Counted from the first letter of the stretch, positions 47,201-55,530 are shown. The stretch is 64,000 nt of DNA from Spirometra erinaceieuropaei (GCA_902702965.1 CACRXP010000151.1:953336-1017335); one strand, 5' to 3'. The notes: generated by a model not told the origin, from the sequence alone. Numbers and translations are program-made.

Positions 47201-50200
47201 GAATAATTTCGTGAACACGACGTCCGTCTTATCCATCGGCGATACAGTCGAAGTTACAGATCCCGGCTTTCAAGGCGTTACGCTTACAGTTTAGTGACGA
47301 TACTCTGGTTTAGGTCCATCAAGAAGGCACTAGGCACCGCCGGGAAGATGGGCAAGACAACGTTGTGGCGAATCCATGGAAAGAAGGCAAGTTAAAAGTG
47401 CGCTGCAAATCTGCATCGGTAGGAGATGGCACTTATCGGCGACAAACTTGTCTACTTTGATATGGGTGTGACTGGGCAGTTAAACGAGTATATCGAACGC
47501 AAGGAAATGTCCGCCGACGTCGTCTGTGTGACCTTGGGTCGCTTTAATGCCAATAAAAATGCTCGCGGTTTCTAGCTGTTAGACTAGTTGACAACGCTGT
47601 CTGCACCCTATCACTGGATCCTTCGAACTGCTCTTAACTACTGACAATGCAAGGCCTACCCACTTCGGTCGAGTAAATTTCCATCGCACAAATGGACGCC
47701 AGTGTGACAGATTGAGACGAAACGGTACAGAATAGAGGCATCTCAACCTCAGCATTGGCCTTAACAAGTGTTATCCTGCGCGCTGTTCTGGACCCAGTAA
47801 CTGGCGAGCTCTTCGACACCCACGCTCACTACTTCGGCGCCATTTTGGCTTAACTTTTTCATATCACAATGCATGGTGGGGAGGCGGTATCGGCTGTTTC
47901 CGGTCGCTGGTATCTCAACTACACCTACTAAATTCGGCTCCGTAAGATTCCGCTTCGCGGTTATTAACGATCGTCAGCATGCCACAGAGTGTAGGCGGTA
48001 TCTATTAAGCGGATAAAATGTGCAAGTATGACGGGTAGCATTATGCAAATAGTGACTGTTCCGCGCGGTCCTTAACTGACACTCAACTTTAAACGGTGGC
48101 TTCCTGAAGCTAGGCACTGCCTCGCGGTCACATCCACGTAGTCGCCTCGGCTGAAAGGCCAAATCAGATAGGGATATTCGATGTTGTGTCTCCACACCCG
48201 GTAATTCTGCTCCTACGGAGAGGACGACATATAATCCCGCAGGCGGTCCAGGATAACTCGGGCCGCTCTCGACTAAACAAAGCCCTGGGTCGTAGTGGAA
48301 TTCGGCAGCCATCTGGGATGTCTAAACGGCTTTATTTAGAGATAGAATTGCTTAACCCCTCGCGGAAAGCGAACTAAAAAAGGTACACTAGAGTGACTGT
48401 TCAGTCTGGCAGTCGGGAGTGTTCGTTCTGTTTGGACAATCCTCGGGGCGGCAGCTTGGAACGGACGACTTTAGCCTCTCAAGACCTGCCGCGCAACTAG
48501 GTGGGCATTGCTGCTCTCAGCGAGATCTGACACCGCCCCTTTCGACCAATACCCTCCGCCTACCGACGCTGAAAATGGCAACCTGAATGTACGCCCGATC
48601 GCGGTACTGGCAGCTGTTAGACTAAATTTTTATTCGGCGGCGAGATCGACAAACGCGCTGGTGACAATGACGATCTGTGACGCCAACGGCTGGACGGATC
48701 GCCACCTCGTCATCTCCAAGATGAGTCCTGAACTGCAACCCTGTAGGAGACCACAAGGTAAGTTAAATACTTTAACAATCAATGCTTTCGAACTCTCTTC
48801 GCATACGACTGTGTACTCAGTGCTACGACAGAGGCAGACATACACAGAGGCATGAACTTCTTCGACTCTGAATATGCAAAATTCGAACTGATAATCAACA
48901 CGGACCAAACGGTGGTCAGGCACCAATCGGCGTCAGAAAAAAACACTACGCCCAGTGTCTACGTGAATGGAACACGAATCGCATCCATGGACAAGTTCGC
49001 ATACCCAGGTAACACCGCCTCAAACAAGGCCTAAACGACGAAATGGCCCGCCGGATCCCCTAAGCCAGTCAGGCATCAAAACTGACAGTAAAAACCTTAT
49101 TAATTGGATAAATTCAGAGGTAAGTGCAAACTCTTTGAGCATGAGGCCCGCCACTGGGGTAGATCGAAATTCGAGCCTCTGCACCAGTGTTATAACAGCA
49201 AGCTTCATGCATATTTCTGACATGCGTGGAGGAGCTACTGCAAAATAAGTCGACTTGGGCATATTTTTAACGAATCGTACGGGATTCTCCTCCGGACAAA
49301 CTCGCGGAAGCCGTCTTTGTGCATTGCATTTACGAGTAGCAACGACGAATTTTAGATGTTTGGGAAGTGGCGTATAGAGGGGCTTCATCAAAGGGTTCAG
49401 CTTGGTGGCATAGTCAGTAGTGTTACAAGTCCAGTGGTCACATATGACGCTATGAACTGACCTAATGGTCTGGGTGGAGAGGTAGTACCTAAGGCTAACC
49501 CACGCCCACTTGTAACACGACGTGACTGCATGTGAGCTTCAGTTAGCGGACTTTAGCACTTCTATGGGGCTACGCATTGGCCCTGGGAGTGCCTATCAAA
49601 CGCCTTTAAAGTTATTTGATCAATTTATTAGCTTGGCAGTTGCAGGTCGTGCTTTGAGGACAAACTGTTAGCTCAAAGAGAAACGAATTGTAGGCAGACG
49701 GTGTCTGTCTTCTCGCTTAGCTTTTACCTGTATTCGACAGGGTTGTGGTCGTGTCTTATCTAACCGGCCTTGAAAACGTCAAATTTTATCCCTTCACGGC
49801 CGATGATGTGCAGCTAGCTGCTTAATATTAAGCGCGGTTGTAGTTAGTATTGAGAAGATTTTAAACAAAGGCTGTGACCTAAGAAAGTAGCCCTCTGTAT
49901 TTATCATAGAAACAGTTGAGGATAACGAGTGGCACTGCAAACGTGGCGCAGTGCGAGAGCTGACAAACCGGCAACCCTACAAAATCCCGAGTCCGATAAT
50001 ATCACACGTCGACGAATACGAACTGTTCATATGTAAGCCCTACTTGTTACAACTGCCCAATGGATGAGCATGAGCATCTGCCCTAGCTCAAGCTGGGAGT
50101 CCCGAAATCCATAGAATCGCATGATTACATGAGCTTTCGGATCAGGGTTGCTACCTTATGTTGTTACGAACGGGACAAACAATAGGTTTGAAGAATTAAT

Positions 50201-52788
50201 GTAAACTCATTTAGCGGCAAAAACCGCGCGTCGTTTGTTACAATATCAGAACGATTGGGTGGCCAATGTAGGCTACTGTGGACTTCGCCTACCCTCGTAG
50301 ACATGTTTTCTGGATCAGGGCTAGTGCAGCATCATGGACTTAGGCAAGGTTGGCGGTTTCATCCTTTACGATTGTCAGTCGCTCTAATGGAAATGCGGAA
50401 AGAGGCGCATCCCATTGTGTGGTTACGCTTCTGCGATGAAATGAGAAAAGGGAACACGGGAGTTCAGTGTGTTTGCGTGATCATTCCTTGGTCAGTAGGT
50501 AGCGGGGAAACCATGGGAGAAAAAGGCAGTAAGTTACACGACTTCACTGCACCGAACCGTTCCATCGTTTAAAAAAATACGGTCTTACAATCGTCAGAAA
50601 GTATCTAGTCGTATGGTGCTCAAATCATGACTAGGTTCAAAACTAAAATGCACTGAATTTTTTTCGAGCTTCAGTGTGATACCCTATTCCGAAACCGACA
50701 GTCAAAACGCCTCTGACCATGCTTTGGCAGGGAGCCGGTTGTAGTTGCGGCGACAGCTGCCTTTGAAGAATGATAACGGAAGAGTCGCTTAAGTTGAGCT
50801 AGACTATTAAGAGTACCCCCACCCCCTCCCTAGGGGGTATTTCATTAGAGGGCGACGATGAAATGATTCAAATGATCGTTAGTGTCCGAGAGTTCTTCGA
50901 AAGACCCTAATTTTGCTAGATTTAGATATCTGTAGTACAGCTTCAGTCACTGCACAACCGAAGTTGGCCTATAGCAGGCTTTGCGAAATATTTTAATTTT
51001 AAAAAGTATTGAGCTAATTAGATTAGGCAAAAGAAGGAAAGAGGTACTGCTAGGGAGAGAATGGACGGCATGAATTGATATCGATCGAAATTGCCGAGAA
51101 CATCCGACAATTTCAGAGGAAAAAAGTACATCAAAATTGACCTACAGAACAGGAGCAGAGGAGTGCCAATATCCATTCCATTGCCGCATCATATGTGGGC
51201 TCCGGGTAAGAGGTGGGATTGCGCAGGACATAGAAAGCGGCCTCGAGAAGGGGTGATATACGTACATCCGTCTCAGCCATTACTCCTGTATTATCCCACC
51301 AACTTGCCAAACAGTTAAAGATACGGGCCATCATCGACGCATTGGCATTTTTGATACGGAAGGACTGCACAAGCGTCGACGATGAATAGTGGGAGAAGGG
51401 GAAGTCGGAGAATATAATAGCCCAGTTTGCACAAGAAATAGTTGCAGTAAAACTTCATTTTCGCAATCTCTGCTATAAACCCGTCCTGGTAGATTAAAAT
51501 AAGTAACTCAAATAACCGACAACAGACTTATGGCACAGCATGGGAAGGTGGCAATAGTAATGCAAATAGATGAAATAGCACAATTATAAGGACGAAAGAA
51601 AGCAATCGACGTTTTGGATGAACAACAAGCTGACCAGGAAACGAACTGGCTATTTCAAAGTTGAAAGTCTAACTAATGAATAGTTTCCTATCTAAAGGCT
51701 TTAGACGCTCCCGCAAGATCTGGAAAACGACATTCCGGAAGATGCGTCTTGAAGGATAATTAATGTCAGGAAAATATCAAGAAAAAGCTTACTATCTCGA
51801 AAAATGAGTCGAAATAAGCAAATAAACGGATTGGCGAATGAGAAAGGCGTGAAAACGTATCATCGAGAACACAAATTACTGTTCCCAATGCCTCGTAATA
51901 AGATCAGCTAGCAAAAGAACTAAGATGAGGTCGTGGACTTCTATACAACTGACTTCATAACATGCGCTCCTTGAGGATGGCAGACAACAAAAGACTCACC
52001 AGAAAAAAAACATAAGAAAGCTGCTATACCCCTTAAGTTGGAGGCATTGCTTACCAGAAAGTCGAGGACGAGCTGCTTCTGGGATTCAGCATGGCTCATC
52101 AAAACCTGTCGTCGGTTTAAACCAAGCCGAAGGGTTTTAGAGGAAATCTAAAAGAAATGTTTACGCGTTTCGTCCACTTGCCTCTTCGGCAATGAACCGG
52201 AGAATATCAACAAGATAAGCGGAAGATGTTTCTGACGATGAGAGCCTTCATAGTTTCATCAGAGTTAGAAATCGGTTCTTACGTTCTCACGATTTCACCG
52301 ATTGCATCATTCCACTGCACCATTTGGCAAAACAGGTCAGAGACTGCCAAACACAATTGGTTAGCAATCGAAACATGCGTATCCTCTGTGAGTTTAAGCA
52401 CGTGGTTTAGCAGCGAATCTTTTAATGCCTTAAGAGTATCAACCTCCAGGAAAGCCATCATACCATGTGTGACCCTGTTGGCAGTTCAGTAAAGTACATT
52501 TGAATCTGCGGAGCGAAAAAGAAAAGAAAGCTCACTTACTTTTATGCGAATTGTTTGAGCGCCAAAGTAACTTGAACTCAGATCACGCTTCAGATACAAG
52601 AGCTGGTCCGATATTTCCCACGCATATACCTAAGAATCTACACTTTCTAGAAGTGAACATACGGATTGTTGAAATGCGCACAGCCACTTAGAAGCATTCT
52701 CCTTGACGGTGTTGTCAGGGTTAATATAAAGCGCATAAATCGCCTGCAAGACCGTCTCGACGGTAGGCGCATCGCTTATCGAGACCAT
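30862..52788 (-). CDS. Transportin-3 (TNPO3/importin-13 type nuclear import receptor), complete 15-exon gene
   Basis: Fifteen minus-strand exons join to about 1118 codons; human TNPO3 has 923. They follow it colinearly from start (MVSISDAPTVETVLQAIYAL) to end (CFVLLFR-stop). Diagnostic blocks are AWEISDQLL, ARIFNCLASWW, DLRTLDCLL, RVVVALTRYCP, WLDYLATIFR, HHSCFLYLSGVLVD, PHTVEDFFRL and CCLGLPDERFPDIADIL. The protein is an all-helical HEAT-repeat solenoid of the importin-beta family. It binds RanGTP through the N-terminal repeats and carries SR-type splicing factors into the nucleus. Extra length comes from low-complexity Ala/Ser/Thr-rich inserts in exons 8, 10, 11 and 13. Thirteen introns are GT-AG and one is GC-AG. 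Introns 1, 3 and 4 are 33-37 nt; introns 6 and 13 exceed 4 kb and hold mobile elements. Every internal junction keeps frame, with one ambiguity at the exon 3 acceptor. It appears intact. Confidence 0.93.
30923..33134. other. TNPO3-like intron 14
   Basis: About 2.2 kb with no recognised feature. A 150-codon plus-strand frame (31474-31926) and a 65-codon minus-strand frame (32291-32094) are the longest, but neither shows a domain I can name. I treat them as unsupported. Confidence 0.5.
33135..33247 (-). CDS. TNPO3-like exon 14
   Basis: Thirty-seven codons plus two bases: IFATWLNNAVASLPVSR and ATDEQISDFKQAIM, aligned with TFCRWLENSLKGLPKE and THKQLTDFHKQV. The acceptor is AAAATACCAG, the donor GTGAGT, phase 2. 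It lies more than 4 kb from exon 13 across the repeat-filled intron. Confidence 0.92.
33456..33481. repeat. (TA)n microsatellite
   Basis: A run of about 13 TA units next to the first SINE fragment, in TNPO3-like intron 13. Confidence 0.95.
33482..33619 (-). mobile_element. SINE fragment, reverse orientation
   Basis: The segment is the reverse complement of the body and tail of the plus-strand SINE at 33708-33993: shared blocks include the CCTTATCTTTGTCGG/TCTGCCTAT region and the GTTCCGTTGTGCC tail. Its first 65 nt also form an inverted repeat with 33620-33684. The tRNA-like head is missing. Confidence 0.65.
33620..33684 (+). repeat. SINE tail copy forming an inverted repeat
   Basis: A 65-nt block that matches the reverse complement of 33482-33546 with about two mismatches and also matches the tail of the SINE ending at 33993. 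The pair could form a long hairpin with a 73-nt loop. Confidence 0.75.
33708..33993 (+). mobile_element. tRNA-derived SINE
   Basis: The head (33716-33790) has an A-box-like GTGGCTCAGTGGTAAGAGG, an anticodon-arm-like GGACTTCTAAC (TCT, tRNA-Arg type) and a B-box-like GAGTTCGAGCCTC. The body then continues unlike any tRNA to a conserved tail (GGCACAACGGAACGAG through GGTGAGCGCCCC) and ends at a short TA run. Internal RNA polymerase III promoter elements are expected in such elements. Mobilisation would need a LINE partner, which I cannot identify. Confidence 0.7.
34195..35156 (+). mobile_element. PLE-1: 5'-truncated Penelope-like element
   Basis: The coding part reads from LQTSVYRKEAYSEVILHF through the linker to a GIY-YIG endonuclease: GVVYKIPCSSC, YCGQTGTSVSTRLHEHQ, then RRDHLSQVAMH and EAMHSDEACINRHIDLD, stopping at TGA 34974-34976. 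The catalytic RT motifs are missing, so it is truncated. The open frame appears to begin at 33978, but PLE similarity starts only near 34195. Its 3' UTR carries a hammerhead-like hairpin and runs into the (TA)n tract at 35157. It lies antisense in TNPO3-like intron 13. Confidence 0.88.
35046..35085 (+). other. Hammerhead-like hairpin in PLE-1 3' UTR
   Basis: CTGAAGA is followed by one C, a stem (GAGCTGG with CCAG-T-CTC, loop GGAA) and GAAA. This resembles a hammerhead ribozyme core (CUGANGA, stem II, GAAA), a motif described in Penelope-like elements. The extra C between core and stem makes the fit imperfect. Confidence 0.4.
35157..35219. repeat. (TA)n tract between two convergent PLEs
   Basis: About 31 uninterrupted TA units. 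The 3' ends of PLE-1 (plus strand) and PLE-2 (minus strand) abut it from either side. Confidence 0.95.
35297..35339 (-). other. Hammerhead-like hairpin in PLE-2 3' UTR
   Basis: On the minus strand, CTGACGA is followed by C, a stem (GGGTTGGT with ACCAATTC) and GAAAATTCAC. This is the same layout as in PLE-1, including the extra C, which suggests a conserved RNA structure although the elements have diverged. Confidence 0.4.
35452..35500. other. Assembly gap (49 N)
   Basis: Run of N in the 3' end of the PLE-2 coding region. Confidence 1.
36593..36965 (-). repeat. Tandem repeat unit 1 (about 373 bp)
   Basis: First of two direct repeats of period 373. Both begin AAGGAGGGACGACAG and share long blocks such as CATTCAGCCAATCATAA, GGGACCAGAAACAC and AAGCACTTCATCGAACCG. 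It starts right where PLE-2 begins, so it could be PLE-type terminal repeat sequence, but no protein or splice evidence confirms that. The strand given follows PLE-2. Confidence 0.8.
36966..37322 (-). repeat. Tandem repeat unit 2
   Basis: Second unit of the direct repeat, with scattered differences from the first. It ends about 195 nt before the splice donor of TNPO3-like exon 13. Confidence 0.8.
37517..38092 (-). CDS. TNPO3-like exon 13
   Basis: One hundred and ninety-two codons from ALAPPTLASLMGNALAEQ through PHTVEDFFRLCSRLVQHC to CVHSCCLGLPDERFPDIADI, matching DTVDDLFRLATRFIQ and [20 protein letters not shown]. A Ser/Gln/Ala-rich insert lies between. I place the donor at GTTAGC after GAG, phase 0. 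Confidence 0.93.
38093..40098. other. TNPO3-like intron 12
   Basis: About 2 kb of intron with no mobile element or exon that I can recognise on either strand. Confidence 0.5.
40099..40215 (-). CDS. TNPO3-like exon 12
   Basis: Thirty-nine codons reading LVESYSQGHHSCFLYLSGVL and onward, nearly identical in pattern to HQHSCFLYLGSILVDEYG. The acceptor TTTTTTTTTAG and donor GTGAGT are strong. It is short and is found only by following the protein alignment. Confidence 0.92.
40292..40705 (-). CDS. TNPO3-like exon 11
   Basis: One hundred and thirty-eight codons. SDPCVWLDYLATIFRSL matches DPTVWLDRLAVIFRH, and MERCCRVIRFMAR matches VERCCRCLRFAVR. An Ala/Ser-rich insert lies between. Acceptor TTTTCAG, donor GTGAGC, phase 0. 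Confidence 0.93.
42020..42385 (-). CDS. TNPO3-like exon 10
   Basis: One hundred and twenty-two codons: QAVGAALVALGSLCAIY (like the AAAKAIHNICSVC block), a Ser/Thr/Ala insert not present in vertebrates, then EAIDFFEGVVRGL and the QLTSVSVECLTK end. The acceptor is CATCACAG and the donor GTATGT, phase 0. Confidence 0.88.
43341..43685 (-). CDS. TNPO3-like exon 9
   Basis: One hundred and fifteen codons containing ESEACLFMLTTVAKRLSP and LLYTELAHWAACHP, aligned with VTEAVLFIMAAIAKSVDP and TSIELVGEMSEVVDRNP. The acceptor is TTTTTATAG, the donor GTAATG, phase 0. Confidence 0.9.
44389..44655 (-). CDS. TNPO3-like exon 8
   Basis: Eighty-nine codons with a Pro/Ser-rich insert, then YFTRVVVALTRYCP and REDAHSLMQDIVDLVG, aligning with IQRLLHALARHCQ and FRMRVSDLVKDLIFLIG. 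Donor GTAATG, phase 0. Confidence 0.9.
46305..46649 (-). CDS. TNPO3-like exon 7
   Basis: One hundred and fifteen codons. SQLLKFLQTNIYGLLDVFQQ leads to AANIAQIFAAL and GDLRTLDCLLAVLE, matching the GDLRTLELLL landmark. The acceptor TTTTTGCAG and donor GTAAGT are both strong, phase 0. Confidence 0.9.
47130..48130 (+). pseudogene. SF3B3 (SAP130) processed pseudogene, antisense in TNPO3-like intron 6
   Basis: The plus strand, with many stops and frameshifts, follows splicing factor 3B subunit 3 without any intron for about 280 codons. Recognisable blocks in order are FVNTTSVLSIGDTVEVTDPG (about 47200), GDKLVYFDMGVTGQL then EYIERKEMSADVVCVTLG (47440-47540), FLAVRLVDNA then LSLDPSNC (47570-47630), VLDPVTGELFDT (47790) and MHGGEAVSAVSGRWYLNYTY (47870-47930). 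They align with the SF3B3 blocks SIGETVEEVTDSGF, NEYTERKEMSADVVC, FLAVGLVDN, TVLDPVTGDLSDTRT and EAVLAMSSRSWLSY. The lack of introns across this length points to retroposition of an mRNA. The ends are approximate. It is clearly non-functional. Confidence 0.87.
48418..49080 (+). mobile_element. Internally deleted RTE-type LINE
   Basis: The plus strand shows three separate parts of one RTE-like protein. The endonuclease start is LDNPRGGSLERTTLASQDL with VGIAALSEI (48440-48530). The endonuclease end and linker are CDANGWTDRHLVISKM and RRPQGKLNT (48676-48770). The late RT piece is FELIINTDQTVVRHQ, SVYVNGTRIASMDKFAYPG (48880-49010) with DEMARRI. The missing middle, including catalytic RT motifs, indicates internal deletions. 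It lies in TNPO3-like intron 6, just after the SF3B3 pseudogene and in the same orientation. Confidence 0.85.
49081..51145. other. Remainder of TNPO3-like intron 6
   Basis: Two kilobases with no supported feature. A plus-strand frame at 50255-50572 (105 codons) has no recognisable domain. Confidence 0.5.
51146..51364 (-). CDS. TNPO3-like exon 6
   Basis: Seventy-three codons containing ARIFNCLASWWDNTGVMAE and PLLEAAFYVLR, which match the KVFRCLGSWFNLGVL and LLALLFEVL blocks. The acceptor TTGTGCAG precedes TCC. I place the donor at GTAGGT after TCT, phase 0. Confidence 0.87.
52055..52147 (-). CDS. TNPO3-like exon 5
   Basis: Thirty-one codons, ISSKTLRLGLNRRQVLM and onward, matching HSRSLRIGANRR of the family. 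The acceptor is CTTTTAG, the donor GTAAGC, phase 0 on both sides. It is too short to appear as an open frame of its own. Confidence 0.9.
52148..52181 (-). other. 34-nt GC-AG intron (TNPO3-like intron 4)
   Basis: The intron begins GCAAGTGG directly after GAAGAG and ends CTTTTAG. The donor AG/GCAAGT is the classic GC-AG consensus. The protein alignment on both sides (FIAEE then ISSKTLRLG) fixes the boundaries. Confidence 0.85.
52182..52245 (-). CDS. TNPO3-like exon 4
   Basis: Sixty-four nucleotides reading SSAYLVDILRFIAEE, aligned to the LPFLLEILTVLPEE block. It sits between a 37-nt intron and a 34-nt intron. The donor is GAG followed by GCAAGT, a GC-AG intron. Confidence 0.85.
52283..52443 (-). 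CDS. TNPO3-like exon 3 (5' boundary uncertain)
   Basis: Reads VDTLKALKDSLLNHVLKL and then IANQLCLAVSDLFCQMVQW, matching the DSLLTHI and VTQLALAIADLALQM blocks. The donor GTAAGA is phase 2. The start given uses the acceptor GGAG before GTT, the only canonical one that keeps phase with exon 2. The stronger-looking acceptor AACAG would start the exon at 52474 and add about ten residues like the human protein, but it is one base out of phase. Confidence 0.85.
52540..52629 (-). CDS. TNPO3-like exon 2
   Basis: Thirty codons reading VYAWEISDQLLYLKRDL and SSYFGAQTIRIK, nearly the family consensus (AWEISDQLL, YFAAQT). The acceptor is TTAG and the donor AAA then GTAAGT, phase 0. The intron before it is 33 nt. 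Confidence 0.92.
52663..52788 (-). CDS. TNPO3-like exon 1
   Basis: Begins at ATG (52788-52786). Residues 1-42 read MVSISDAPTVETVLQAIYAL and then NASKWLCAFQQS, matching the family N-terminal helix pair. The donor GTATGT follows TCC, phase 0. This ATG is chosen because the conserved QA-ALY motif starts about 14 residues later, as in the human protein. Confidence 0.9.
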
Positions 52789-54040
52789 TGCGCGCAACGC
52801 GGTCTCGGCGCGAAATCACTCTGCTTGGGCATATCTCATGGGCCAATAAGAATGCTCGGAGATCCAGGGGTTCATTCAAGTTTGCATGGGATGCATTGTT
52901 TCAGTTTCTCAAGTAATTTAGAAAGTCAGTGGTAAAAGGACAAGATTGTTCGTATAATCGGCATCTTAAATAATTGTTTGTTTTTCGCACTATGAAACAG
53001 AGTCTAAGCGCCTCCTTTTTAAACAGTTTCCTGAAGTGATGTGCCCACCTAAGAGTGCAGTACCCTTGAAAACCGTGCCGGATGAACAGTTGGGGGCGCG
53101 GAGGAGGGGGGGGGATGCAGAAGAGTCATTGTGGCCGAAAAATTGCCCACAGTCGGAGGGGAAAGGACGTGTTAGTACTTCTGTCTTAAAATTAATAAGA
53201 GCTCATCAACGATCGAACGCCCTGAATTGTACCGTCCACTATCACTGTATCCTCTGCCTCATCGGCTTTTTGTTTCCCGAACATCGACTGTTTAATTTCA
53301 GTTAAAACGAAATTTTTTTAGAATCCACTAATACTCCTTTAGTCTCTGCGATGTTCTTTCGTTCGTCGTGTTGTCTTTAGAAGAAAATATGTTTCACTAA
53401 AAAAAAGTGTAAAATGCACATTGTACCGGTTTTGTGAAACCCTTGGTGGAAAGGACTATGTGCTCGATTTATAACCCGGGTTGTCCAAAATCTTTTTTAT
53501 TCGGTTTCTTGACAAAGGTAGCTCGGAACTGCCCGCAGATTCCCAACTACCTTAGAGAAGCATCCTGCGAGCCACCAGCCTGTTTCCTGAGCTCTTGTGT
53601 TTTAAATTAAACTCTTTGTATTGCATAGCTAAGCGAAATTAACCTATTCTTCACCAGCATTGCATCAAATTGTAAGCTTTTGAGATTTACATATTGGAAT
53701 AACATCCACCAAATGACTTGCATCAAAGAATAAATACGAACACATCTTGACAGCGTTTTTCTAACTTGTTTAATTAGTGCTGATCGGCTTAATTTTCAAC
53801 GGACGAATAAATCAAGTTCGGGAACAATGCATAACTCCTCAGTAGGCCCGCACGCTTCTTGAACGGGAAGTACACACAGCAGTCAAACTACACACGAGCC
53901 CAACCCAAGGACAGTGTCTGCTTAAGATAGTGCATCTATAGTCTTCGGAGTAGGTGTGCACCCTGTACCGCGGAGTCGATCAATTGAAAGCTCTCCGTAA
54001 CTGCATGCATCAATTCTGCGTGGAACCCACGAACTGGCAT
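52789..54040. other. Upstream flank of the TNPO3-like gene
   Basis: No coding feature recognised. The stretch just above 52788 must contain the promoter and 5' UTR of the TNPO3-like gene, but I see no unambiguous core promoter element. Confidence 0.45.
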
Positions 54041-54685
54041 TCCTTTATGGTTCCGTAGATTACAAAAGGGACTCTTTTTGCTATTTAAATTCTTATTTAA
54101 TCACACATTTAACCCAATCACCTCTTTAAGACATCATGTCCACCCCTGACGTAACAGTCAACGTGAGGTCTTTTTAGTTCTACCTCTGGCACGTACTGTT
54201 AAATATCGTCGGTTCTATTCTGTAAATGCTATTGCTATTTGGAATAAACTACCCATGAGTTTGAAAACTCTGCAAAATTATCCTTTATTTAAGAGAACTA
54301 TTACTCGATTTTTCTATTCAGAAATGCTCCCACAAATTTTGTGTGCGGAATCCACTGATCGACTCTACCGTAGCGATGGCGTTTGTGGTCCCTGAACACT
54401 ATGGCCAGTCTCACCAGCTGTTCCTCAACGTCCCTACTTTGACTGTTCCCAACTTTATGAAAGGAATTGACGTCCGATAATTTCCGATACCGTGCAACGC
54501 CGCCCCCTCCCCTCTTCTTGACGGTCGAAAATCTACCACCAGCAGTTTTTTCTCCTGAACCCTTCAAACCATGAAAACCGCCATCAGCTATATTTTTATT
54601 TCTTTACCTCGGGATTTTTTTCACTGCTGGTCGGATTTGTGTTTAATCGCTTCCCTTGACAATGCCTGTAACCTGGCATTAAATA

Positions 54686-54719
<34 letters not shown>
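54041..54719 (+). mobile_element. LINE-A copy D, 5'-truncated 3' end
   Basis: From TCCTTTATGGTTCCGTAG onward the sequence follows the last part of the LINE-A RT and its 3' UTR closely (compare 60145-60790). It ends in a run of ATT units at about 54686-54719. The missing 5' part is the usual outcome of incomplete target-primed reverse transcription. I could not find a clear target-site duplication. Confidence 0.88.
54686..54719. repeat. (ATT)n tail of LINE-A copy D
   Basis: About eleven ATT units forming the 3' tail of the LINE. The same tail type ends copy B at 8396-8413. Confidence 0.9.
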
Positions 54720-55299
54720 TACTCACGATCGCACTCATTCTAAATTGTCGGTTATCGCAGTACGATTACATGTCACTGAATCCTCCTAGCTACAACTAAG
54801 GCAAATCAGCGATAAACACCCTCCGTAAGTGCACAATGGGACAACCTAGTTAGCGTTCACTCTATCCCACAACATAGGAAAGTGGACAGACAATGATTAG
54901 AAAACATGGTTTATTGAGTATTTGCAAATGAGAGGAGTCGGTACGAAAAATGCAGGCAGGATGCAGTTCTTCAATGGTCATAGATGAGCTTCTGGTCCAT
55001 TTACACTGGTTGTTGGCGATTCCTGCAAAAAAACAACTGCGGTAAAACATGGGTAATGCTTTTGTCAATGGAGTAATTAATAATGTTAATGGCAGGATAA
55101 ATGCAATTCCCAGGTGGCGTTTCAAAAGGAGGCTTCCTTCGGGGCATGCCAAAGGCGGGTCTGGCGTTCCAAGTAGTGAATTCGCCTGCCCGTCCCCAGA
55201 CACTGGAGAGCCACGCACACAGTTCTATGTACATAACCCTAATTGACCTCCTGTGGGGCTACACCGGATTCGTATTTAAATGTGACTAGTTTGGCCTCC
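54720..55299. other. No gene recognised
   Basis: Short frames on both strands without a recognisable domain. Nothing else is supported. Confidence 0.45.
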
Positions 55300-55530
55300 C
55301 TCCCCTCGTTAACTGCGAAAATAACTGGCGGCCCAATGGTCCGACGTCATCACTGCCTCGTGCGAAGAAAATTCATAAAACCGAATTGGGGACAAGCTGA
55401 TTGGTGTACTTGTTGATTGAGCTGTCGATGAAAAGACGCCTACACGCCTTTCAACCCGCCCGAAAATGCAATCATCGCCTCGGCCAACAATCTCAGCCTG
55501 ATGCAGAGAAGCCCAGACGTCTCCTGCCAA
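55300..55530 (-). mobile_element. Possible PLE scrap (C-terminal GIY-YIG region)
   Basis: The minus strand reads LHQAEIVGRGDDCIFGR and then, after a frameshift, IDSSINKYTNQLVPNSVL. This resembles the GHxF-DxAEIxGRGD and SINKHI-LP tail of PLE endonucleases seen at 2250-2400. The match is short and broken, so this is tentative. Confidence 0.4.

Noticed and set aside
53000..53310. Plus-strand 89-codon frame with a poly-G run
   Set aside because: No homology, splice site or codon pattern supports it.
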